Source: Patescibacteria group bacterium (lineage in GTDB: Bacteria; Patescibacteriota; Microgenomatia; Levybacterales; UBA12049). From it: 9,259 nt of DNA. The notes under the pieces are model-generated. The model had not been told where the DNA came from. It searched no databases and worked only from the letters and a program-made list of their open reading frames with translations. Below, piece by piece: positions 1 to 7,700 of this stretch (position 1 is its first letter; each line of letters opens with the position of its first letter). The stretch spans positions 1 through 9,259 of the forward strand of contig JAHIGH010000020.1 in the NCBI GenBank assembly GCA_018900295.1, written 5' to 3'. Made by a program: the position numbers and the translations under genes.

Positions 1-474
1 AAAATACGCAATTCAATTTCAAGATCATCTCTCGCGTTAAAATATTTACGCGTCTGTTGTCATACCTTAAAAGGTCAATATAATTGCAATCATTGTTTTA
101 AATGTATACAAACAAAAATTGAACTCCTTTGTGCCAACGCGTTACACAAAGCAAGAACCTTTGATAGAACGATAACTCCCTCCCTTGTAAATAAGCTTTA
201 TTACAATAATAAATTAAATTTTAATCTCTTTGGTGAAGAAGTTTTAAATTATTTAAAGAAGCACGATCAATATCCGCGGCTGCAGGAAGCGCTTACAAAA
301 AGTCTGCAAAAAAGTAAAAATCCAAATCTTTTACGCCGATTTACTAATTTCATAAGTTTTCTGGATAAAAAATATAATCATCGAAGGCTCTATCTATCTA
401 TATTTGGAATAACTTCAAATCACGACCGGACTCCTTTATTCAAATTGATTTCAAACCTCGGACTGATAAAATAA
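1..474 (+). CDS. C-terminal part of a PP-loop/QueC-like zinc-site protein (5' end outside window)
   Basis: The frame is open from base 1 to the TAA at 472-474, giving 157 residues with no start in view, so this is the C-terminal part of a longer gene. Near its beginning, visible residues C20, C29, C32 and C35 make a C-x8-C-x2-C-x2-C pattern followed by IQTKIELLCANALHKARTF. That spacing matches the zinc site near the C-terminus of QueC-type PP-loop ATPases. A similar NCxxCxKCxRTxxxLxxxGAL signature is familiar from uncharacterised proteins in bacterial polysaccharide loci. The remaining ~120 residues are basic and helical-looking, with no motif I recognise. The ATP-binding SGGxDS loop would lie upstream of the window and cannot be checked. 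The gene converges with the minus-strand operon, with a 23-bp gap and no clear terminator hairpin. Family placement is inferred from the cysteine pattern; real coding is supported by the long open frame and sensible composition. Confidence 0.6.
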   Translation, partial: KIRNSISRSSLALKYLRVCCHTLKGQYNCNHCFKCIQTKIELLCANALHKARTFDRTITPSLVNKLYYNNKLNFNLFGEEVLNYLKKHDQYPRLQEALTKSLQKSKNPNLLRRFTNFISFLDKKYNHRRLYLSIFGITSNHDRTPLFKLISNLGLIK

Positions 475-497
475 AATTTGTTACTTACAATATTTAT

Positions 498-1502
498 TTA
501 TTTTTGTGAATAAAAATTTGTGATTGTTTTAACTGCCGGCCTCTTTGTTCCATCATCATTCCAAAGAGCTGTTGATCCTCCTTTATTTACCCAATAATTA
601 ACGCCTATTAATTCCGGTATTGTTGAGATCTCGCTCAAAGCTCGATTTAACCATTCATCTTGCTCTTTCCCGGTCATTTTCCCATGTATATCCGGGATTG
701 GCGCCCCGAATTCTCCAAGCACGATTTTTCCTCCGCTCTGCCTCGCCAATTTACGAATATCTTGCGCCAGTTTCTCAGGAGTACCTACATAATGGTCTAT
801 AACAACTACGCCTCCCAATGCTTTTGTTGTTTCACTATCCATAAGCGCAGTTGCCAGATCACCATTCATGGAATAATAACCCGCCTTAACCTTTTTGCCA
901 ATTTTTGCGAAAGCTTCTTTTGTTACGTTATATTCCGCCATAAGAAATGCTCTATGGTTGTCCAGGCTTCTGGTATCTCCCCATTGCATCTTTGTTCCAT
1001 TTTCACATTCCGTACACGAAGTAAAAATATCACCATCTTCAAATAAATCTTTATTGTTCAAAATGAACTGTTGCGTCTTAATAATATGAGCCGCTTCATC
1101 AATTTTTTGATACCCGAACCATCCCTCCCAACCCGAAAAATTGCCCCGGAACCAAACACGAAGATTATGCTTTCTTGCTGCGTTCACAAAACTGATAAGC
1201 ATAGAATGAAACTCATCGTCATAAGGCGTACCTATCGCCGCATAATTAGCGCCTGTAGCCGCAATATCCTCCATCTGCTTATCAATAATTACACTATACG
1301 TTTTATCAAAAATCTTCTCTCTGGCAAGATCACGGGAATATTTCATTGTATCAATAGAGCGGATCTCCCACTGTTTATTTTCCCACTTCATAAAAAATGA
1401 TATATCAATGGTCTTTTGCAAAAAAAGAATAACTCCCAAAGATAAAAGGAAAATAAATAATATATAGATTACAAAAAAATACTTTTTTCTCAAAATCTTC
1501 AT
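498..1502 (-). CDS. Membrane-anchored TIM-barrel glycoside hydrolase (clan GH-A type)
   Basis: This 334-residue protein has a short basic N-terminus (MKILRKK) and one hydrophobic stretch at about residues 8-30, with no obvious signal-peptidase site. That predicts a signal anchor with the enzyme domain outside the membrane. The domain reads as an (alpha/beta)8 barrel: NLRVWFRGNFSGW (about 113-125) fits strand 3, DIFTSCTECENG (about 158-169) carries acid/base candidates E165 or E167 at the end of strand 4, IDHYVG (about 235-240) fits the strand-6 H-x-Y, KIVLGEFGAP (about 259-268) places nucleophile candidate E264 at the end of strand 7, and GVNYWVNKGG (about 300-309) gives the strand-8 tryptophan. 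This is the GH5/GH39-like pattern; the exact family is not assignable by eye. As the last gene of a glycosyltransferase operon it probably trims or releases the glycan made by its neighbours. The ATG at 1502 is preferred; an in-frame TTG at 1517 would add five hydrophobic residues. Neither has a Shine-Dalgarno sequence. Confidence 0.8.
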   Translation of the reverse strand: MKILRKKYFFVIYILFIFLLSLGVILFLQKTIDISFFMKWENKQWEIRSIDTMKYSRDLAREKIFDKTYSVIIDKQMEDIAATGANYAAIGTPYDDEFHSMLISFVNAARKHNLRVWFRGNFSGWEGWFGYQKIDEAAHIIKTQQFILNNKDLFEDGDIFTSCTECENGTKMQWGDTRSLDNHRAFLMAEYNVTKEAFAKIGKKVKAGYYSMNGDLATALMDSETTKALGGVVVIDHYVGTPEKLAQDIRKLARQSGGKIVLGEFGAPIPDIHGKMTGKEQDEWLNRALSEISTIPELIGVNYWVNKGGSTALWNDDGTKRPAVKTITNFYSQK

Positions 1503-1540
1503 AACAATAATAATCAATTACATTGTATCAACAACCCATT

Positions 1541-3175
1541 CTATCTATTCATATAACTAACCGGCTGCAAATTCAGTTGGCTTAAATATTGCTCCTTAAT
1601 TTCATAGATATCGGCAAAAGGATACTTATATATTAATTTATAATTATTGACAAACTCTTTATTATATCTCAATGAACGAAAAGTACTATCACCCTCGTCA
1701 TACGTTCGCATGATTATCCATCTTGCCCATGATGAAGGATGCGCTGTGGCCATATCCCAATAATCTCCTGTTCCTTCATGGATGAACCTGCTCATCTGCA
1801 TACCTGAAGAAAAAATAATTGCGTCATGTGACGCGACTGAAATTAAAACAAAGCCTTCTGCCTCTTTCGCGTTTTTTTTCAACCATCCGCTGACTTCCTT
1901 TACATTCTTCCCGCTGCTTCCCGAGATCGCGTCATCCAAAGAAACTGCTTCCGCGTTGACATAAGAAAAAAAAGTTATAAAAAAGAACAAGCCCAAAAAT
2001 AAATATCTCATCGACTTTATCTTGTGAACAAAATATCCAATAAATATAGCCATCGTAGGGATCATGACCAAGCCATAACGGACATTGAACCATGATCCCA
2101 TAATATCTTTTACATATAAAGAACTATGTCCAAAATAAAGAGCAAAAATATTAAAAAATAAAGGAACAAAAAGCGTAACTGAAGCAATTCTCACTCCGCT
2201 CTTAATACGTTTATCGAACCACATAATACAGGCACCGATGAAAGCAATAAAAATAAAAAATGGATTACTATTGTAGATAAAAGCATACATATAGGTAATA
2301 AAAGAAATATAGAGATTATATTTTGTCGGCAATGCGCCTGCTGCTTCCATTGCTTTTTGTTGTGCATTTGCGGAATATGGTCCAAAAACAAAATACATTG
2401 GATCTTTAAAAATCATGAAATTCCATAAAAACCATAAAAGTATACCGAATCCGGCGAAAGTTGCGAACAATATTACTGTTCCTTCGGCTTTTTTATATCC
2501 ATATTTATAAAATATATGAGAAAAAATAATAACGGTAATAAAAAGAAATAAAAACCACCCGTCATAACGAATAAGCGTCGAAAGTAAAACCCAAAAACCG
2601 ATGCGAAGAAGACGTAATAAATTTTCATCCTTATACCAAACTATAAGCTCGTATACCGCGGCAGTCATTGTGGCAAGAAGTAAAAGCTCAGTCATCGCTG
2701 TCGACTGTATATAAAGAATATTTAAATTAAAAGCGAATACCCCGACCCCTATTAAACGACCGAATAAATCAATCTTTAATTCCCTCAATAATAAATAAAT
2801 AAATAAAGATGTCCCGACATAACTTATCATCGACTGTATTGCGCCTGAAAGACCGGAATGCCACATGAAATCATTCCAAATAGTAGGAATCATCAAAAGA
2901 TGAGGCAATGGAAGCCAAACGCTTCCTAACTGCGCAAAGCCCGGCTTCAGATTTTCAACAACACGCCGGCCTATGTCCAAATGAGATCTGGCATCGTTAT
3001 ATAAAAAACCAAGTTCTATTATATAATAATAAATGAAGCTCAAAACTGATATGACACTCAATGTAATAATAAGTAACAAAATAGTATGATTCTTTAAAAA
3101 ATCAATGACGGATCTGATATGTCTCAAATCTAAATCTAATTGAATTGTGAAGAATTTTACAATCCGTATTTTCAT
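1541..3175 (-). CDS. GT-C polytopic membrane glycosyltransferase (GT39/PMT-like)
   Basis: This 544-residue protein has about ten hydrophobic segments between residues 30 and 405 and a soluble C-terminal part (about 406-544) predicted to be extracytoplasmic. After the first membrane helix comes LYNDARSHLDIGRRV (58-72), whose D61 is in the place of the catalytic acid of GT-C enzymes. It is followed by QLGSVWLPLPHLL (82-94), which I recognise from bacterial proteins annotated as dolichyl-phosphate-mannose-protein mannosyltransferase family. Further marks are RYDGWF (203-208) and a charged loop FNVRYG (363-368). Such enzymes take a sugar from a polyprenyl-phosphate carrier and add it to a glycan, lipid or protein outside the membrane. 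Donor and acceptor cannot be read from sequence. Its ATG overlaps the TGA of the upstream gene by four bases (ATGA), so translation is probably coupled; no Shine-Dalgarno sequence precedes it. Confidence 0.82.
   Translation of the reverse strand: MKIRIVKFFTIQLDLDLRHIRSVIDFLKNHTILLLIITLSVISVLSFIYYYIIELGFLYNDARSHLDIGRRVVENLKPGFAQLGSVWLPLPHLLMIPTIWNDFMWHSGLSGAIQSMISYVGTSLFIYLLLRELKIDLFGRLIGVGVFAFNLNILYIQSTAMTELLLLATMTAAVYELIVWYKDENLLRLLRIGFWVLLSTLIRYDGWFLFLFITVIIFSHIFYKYGYKKAEGTVILFATFAGFGILLWFLWNFMIFKDPMYFVFGPYSANAQQKAMEAAGALPTKYNLYISFITYMYAFIYNSNPFFIFIAFIGACIMWFDKRIKSGVRIASVTLFVPLFFNIFALYFGHSSLYVKDIMGSWFNVRYGLVMIPTMAIFIGYFVHKIKSMRYLFLGLFFFITFFSYVNAEAVSLDDAISGSSGKNVKEVSGWLKKNAKEAEGFVLISVASHDAIIFSSGMQMSRFIHEGTGDYWDMATAHPSSWARWIIMRTYDEGDSTFRSLRYNKEFVNNYKLIYKYPFADIYEIKEQYLSQLNLQPVSYMNR
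3172..3175 (-). promoter_or_regulatory. ATGA stop-start overlap (translational coupling)
   Basis: On the minus strand the four bases read ATGA, joining the TGA stop of the 514-residue GT-C gene to the ATG of the 544-residue GT-C gene. With no Shine-Dalgarno sequence ahead of the second gene, termination-reinitiation is the likely way it is translated. The two products are therefore expected in linked amounts. Confidence 0.75.
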
Positions 3176-4716
3176 AAAAATTTTCGGCGGTCGGTAACAA
3201 CGCTGTTATATAAGATCAAAAAACCAAAAACAATTATTATAAAAAAAGTTAAATATATATAATAATTCCACGCGGATATTCTATGGCTTCCATATGTATT
3301 AAAAAAAAATGATTTACTACCCTGATTACTTATAAAATCCATATTCCGTTCATAAGTATATTTTACTTCCTGCTTTGCTTCTCTTGAGAGAATATCAGCT
3401 TCAACTCGGGGCGGATTCAAGCTTGATGTAACCGCGCCCAATGTATTTATAGCAACAGAATAAGATAATACTGCAAAAAATACTATCAGAAATAAATTCC
3501 TGGCTCGTAAAAGTAAAAGTAAATAAGCAATAAAAATTGATAATATAGCATATGCCGGAATAAGATATCGTGATCCGAAAGACCATCCTCCCCATGGATC
3601 TCCCCACATTGAATAAACTAAAATGTTAATAAGTATAATGTAAGAAAATAACATTGCGAATTTTTTCTTTTTTTTCAGGTATATTACGCCTCCAATGAAC
3701 CCGAAAATCATCACCGGCGTATACATAAAAATACCCCGATCCTGACTGATGAAATGAATATAAAATCCATTAAGCATAAGTCTTGTATCGAACATATTAA
3801 AAATCGAAACTTGTTTACTGACTATATTTTCTGGTGATTTAGAAATATTTTTATTTACCTTTACATCTACAGGTTTGCCATTTACATCGATCTTTGTAAT
3901 TCTTGACGTTGTCCCCGACAAACGAAATGGATCACCATAAGACATTTGATTGAACCAGAGTAAAAAAATCAAAGGAAATATAATTACAATTAATGTAAAT
4001 ACTTTTAGAAGATCGAATTCAAATCGGATAGCTTTTATGTTCCTTTTTACTGTAAAAACTCTTGTCAATGCGTAAATACCGATTGGTAACATCATCAAAA
4101 AATTTGGGTAATCAACAAATATTGAAATTCCAAAAAGTAACCATACCAAAATAAGTGCTGTAAAATCCGTAAAATATAAAAGGCTGTAGATACTAAAAAG
4201 AATAAGAAATGTTGATATATGATGTTGATACAAGTCAACAGCATATGGAAATGCGGGAGACGCGAATGCAAAAATCAATCCTCCGATTGTTGCGGTAACT
4301 GAAGGAATACTCAATTTTACTGCGATTGCCCGAATAAGAAAAATATTACATATTGCAAAAATAGAAATAACCGCGAAAGTTCCGACCTGCGCGAATCCGA
4401 AATACTTTCCGATCAAATATCCCGGAATAGCAATAAAAGATACACCCGGTGTAAAAAGTGACACATAATTACCATCAATCATTGCCAAATCAGGCGTAGC
4501 AAATCTTGCCAATGGCAACGAAAATTTAAAAGAATGATCTTCAACAATCGAATACAGGAGCGCGAATCTTCCGGTTTGTTCAAATGGCCCGTTATTACGC
4601 CACTTTAGGCTATTAAGCTCCTCAGCCTTAGGATTTCCGGCAATACCGCGAATACTCAAAAAATATATTAATAAACAAAAAATCAACAACAGTAAATTCC
4701 CGATATTTTTACCCAT
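3172..4716 (-). CDS. Second GT-C-like polytopic membrane glycosyltransferase
   Basis: This 514-residue integral membrane protein has an N-terminal helix (about 6-23), a large first loop with E59-D60 in GRFALLYSIVEDHSFKF, then GNYVSLFTPGVSFIAIPGY (82-100), and many further helices to residue 503. Other marks are DLYQHH (161-166), GDPFRLSG (261-268), SQDRGIFMYTPV (324-335) and WGDPWGGWSFGSRYL (371-385). The WGGWSFGxRYL and RGxFxYxPV motifs are typical of a broad group of bacterial and archaeal membrane glycosyltransferases and mannosyltransferase-like proteins. The acidic pair in the first external loop is the likely GT-C catalytic site. It shares no obvious motif with the next gene, so the two are not a recent duplication. 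It starts 27 bp after the fusion synthase gene, across a tandem repeat, and ends in a TGA overlapping the next ATG. Substrates are unknown. The coding sequence contains A8 and A9 runs (near 3668-3675 and 3301-3309). Confidence 0.78.
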   Translation of the reverse strand: MGKNIGNLLLLIFCLLIYFLSIRGIAGNPKAEELNSLKWRNNGPFEQTGRFALLYSIVEDHSFKFSLPLARFATPDLAMIDGNYVSLFTPGVSFIAIPGYLIGKYFGFAQVGTFAVISIFAICNIFLIRAIAVKLSIPSVTATIGGLIFAFASPAFPYAVDLYQHHISTFLILFSIYSLLYFTDFTALILVWLLFGISIFVDYPNFLMMLPIGIYALTRVFTVKRNIKAIRFEFDLLKVFTLIVIIFPLIFLLWFNQMSYGDPFRLSGTTSRITKIDVNGKPVDVKVNKNISKSPENIVSKQVSIFNMFDTRLMLNGFYIHFISQDRGIFMYTPVMIFGFIGGVIYLKKKKKFAMLFSYIILINILVYSMWGDPWGGWSFGSRYLIPAYAILSIFIAYLLLLLRARNLFLIVFFAVLSYSVAINTLGAVTSSLNPPRVEADILSREAKQEVKYTYERNMDFISNQGSKSFFFNTYGSHRISAWNYYIYLTFFIIIVFGFLILYNSVVTDRRKFL

Positions 4717-4752
4717 ACTTTATGACTTGATGACTTTACGACTTTACGACTT
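4717..4752 (-). repeat. 8-bp tandem repeat (four units plus a half) spanning a stop codon and the intercistronic gap
   Basis: Read on the minus strand from 4752, the units are AAGTCGTA, AAGTCGTA, AAGTCATC and AAGTCATA, followed by a half unit AAGT that runs directly into the ATG at 4716. The first unit overlaps the end of the fusion synthase gene (last codons ATG AAG TCG TAA). The unit is not a multiple of three. Because the stop lies in the first junction, gain or loss of units would change only the distance between stop and next start, not either protein. No Shine-Dalgarno sequence is present in the gap, so the repeat occupies the place of the ribosome-binding region. Confidence 0.85.
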
Positions 4753-7700
4753 CATATACGCCGGTTCTCCCTTTACCGGATAATATGAAATACTTTTACC
4801 GATAATGTTATAAAAAATATTAGCGCTTTTGTTCCAACTGAAATTTTTTGACCAGATATATGCCTCCTTGGATAATCTTTTCCGAAGCGTTGTATTCCGA
4901 ACTAATTGTTCCATTGCCGATGCAAATTTTCTGATATTTCGGGGTTGAATCAAAATTCCTGTTCTCCCTTCTACGACCGAATCACGTAAACCATAAACTC
5001 GTGAAGCAATAACCGGTGTCCCGCAAGCATTTGCTTCAATAACGGTTATTCCCCAACCCTCTATCTGTGATGGTTGTAGAACTACCCATGCCTCAGACAA
5101 TAATCGCGCCTTTTCTGCATGCGGCACTTTCCCTGGAAACCCAACACTCTCACCGATTTTCAGCCACTCCGTAAGTTTTTTTAACTTTACATGGCTTTCA
5201 CCAAAACCTACTATATTCAACTTGGCAGTGGGGTATTTTTTTATTACTTTCGCGAAAGCGGATATTGCAATATCTATATTTTTATAATCCTGCAACCGGC
5301 CCAAATACAAAAATGATGGATATTCTGTTTTAGGGACATACCCGATATTTTTTATCGATGCTCCGCAATATACAATTTCGATATTTTCCTCTTTAGTAAA
5401 TCCAAGTTTCATGATTTCATCTTTTGATGACTCGGATATTGTTACAATCTTCTTATTTCTATAAATACTGGGCATAAATTTTGCTTCCAGTAATGCGGCT
5501 ATCTTATTAAAAGGAAAACGCAAATATTTTTGAATGATTTCCTGATGAACATGATAAATAATCAAAATAACCGGCTTTCGCGCGTAAAGTGGCGTAAAGA
5601 AAGGGATACCATTTTCGCAATCAATAATCAAATCATATTTTCCTCTGAATTTAAATAAATAATAAATAAATGCAAAAAAATAGACAGTATAAGTACCTCC
5701 TCGCCTGAAAATTTCAACTCCCTCTATAACTTCATTCGCCGGATTTTTATTATCATTTCCGCAAAACAGTGTCACCTTATTACCTTGTTTTACCCAGCGT
5801 TTTGCCAATTCATGGACGTAAGCCTCAGCACCGCCGGCAAATACATGCCTGATATCCCTCCAATTAAATATCAGTATCCGCATTTTTTTCTTTTTCCATG
5901 ATTCTCTTACGCCTTCGTCATGAAGAAGACCGAAAAGACCGGCTAAATTATTTTCAAATACGCGGAAATAGTCCCTGTCCAAATGCAATAAGAACATCAG
6001 GAGCGCGTCAGCGCCGGCCAAAAAAAGAGTCATCCGTACAATATGCACAAGATCGGTTCTTACAAAAAAGATCACCGATAGCTGTAAAACGCTTGCGATG
6101 TACGCGACAACAAGGAAAGTATAATTTTTCCCTTTCAAATTATATAAAACAAATACATTGGCAATTGCAAAACACATCATTGCAATAGTAAATAACAACA
6201 AGTCGGAACCTGCTTGTGAAACGCCTATTCTCAAAAAACCAAAAATAACTACACCTGTCCAGGATGAAAGAAAAGTCAAAAAAACAAGATAATTAATTTT
6301 GCTTTTCTCTCTTTTTAATAGACCAAATCCTCTAAGGATCGAAAAGGATGAAAAGCTGATAAATTGGCTGACGAAAAAAATATACTTTCCGATAAGTGAT
6401 ATATAATAATACTGAAGGCCGATAATATCTTTATAAATTATCTGAACTAAAACGATATCTGCTGTAAGGAATAAAATATAATATAAACCCGTGAAAAATC
6501 TCTTCACAAAAACAGGAGTAAATATTGGCTTTGGTCTTATCCGCCCCGGTATAATTGCCGGAAAAGCAGGTTGTGCTATGGAGGCAAAACGCTTCCCTGT
6601 ACCATGCCCGAGATGGAACCCGTGAATCGTCTTTTCCCAATAATGCGGCCTGAAAAACAATTGATATAAGGCGATAAAGCCTGCGTAACTCATCATCACC
6701 CAATAAATAGGGATCAAAAATATATATTTCACAAGACTCCATTGATTACGGTTCGCGCAGGCAACCATGTAATAATATAAAAAAAGGAAATTACCGAAAA
6801 CCAATGAAAGAACCGCTATGTAAGATATCGGCGGATAATAAACAAGCTCAATAACTGTAGCCGTATGTTCATAAAAAATAAAATAAGAAAAAATAACGAG
6901 CCACATAAATGGATTTATAAAAAGAAAAAGGAGCTTACCTCCTATCGTCAGCTGAAAAATTAAAGCATGTATGACTCCATTCTCACGAACGAACCGCGGA
7001 AAATCGCGCATATGCACAAAATATGTCTGAATGTATCCTTTTATCCATCTCGACCTCTGCCGGAACCAATTTGAAGCAACGCTATTTGCCTCCTCCAATG
7101 TAGTACTATCAATAATTGCTGTCTTGTAACCTTTTTTAAAAAGCCTGATTCCCAAATCCGCGTCCTCTGTAACATTGAAAGTATCCCAACCTTTTAATTG
7201 ACGCAAATCTGCGGTCCTGAAGTGATTACTTGTACCACCTAATGGAATAGCGGAATTCAATGACTGAAGACCCGTGAGGGTAAGGTCGAACCACAAAGAA
7301 TATTCCGCTGTAAAAAGCCGGGTGAGAAAATTCTGATGCGGATTATAATAATTCAATTTTGCTTGAAGACAACGAATATTTTTGGGCAATGTACTAAAAC
7401 CCAAATACGCTTTTTTCAATTGCAAAGGCTCGGGGACGTCTTCCGCGTCAAATACAACAAGCAATTCTCCTCTCGCGAAAGACAATCCGTAATTACAAGC
7501 TTTGGGCTTAGTCTTTGGACTTGAATGAGGAACTATGATTTTCCGGACATAATAGGGAAGTGGCATCCTGCCTATGGCCTCTATTGTCTCATTGTCATTC
7601 TCCTCAAGAAGGAGCATCACGTCCAGTTTGTTCTTCGGCCAATCCATTTTCGCGATTGCTTTCAGGAATTGCGGTACGATCATAGCCTCCTGATACAACG

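Noticed and set aside
475..497. Bidirectional terminator between the two converging genes
   Set aside because: The 23-bp gap and its surroundings are AT-rich but contain no stable stem followed by a T-tract.
620..1400. Overlapping plus-strand open frames of 60-128 codons opposite the glycoside hydrolase gene
   Set aside because: They lie antisense to a gene with clear protein motifs, have no start signals and show no recognisable domain; they are shadow frames.
3172..3175. Alternative genetic code with TGA read as an amino acid
   Set aside because: The TGA forms a textbook ATGA stop-start overlap between two complete membrane proteins, so it works as a stop.
4717..4752. Tandem repeats as a possible CRISPR remnant
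   Set aside because: The units are only 8 bp and contiguous, without spacers or nearby cas genes.
5898..6188. Plus-strand 96-codon open frame opposite the synthase membrane block
   Set aside because: It is antisense to a strongly supported gene, its sequence is Arg/Gln-rich and unlike a folded protein, and it has no ribosome-binding site.
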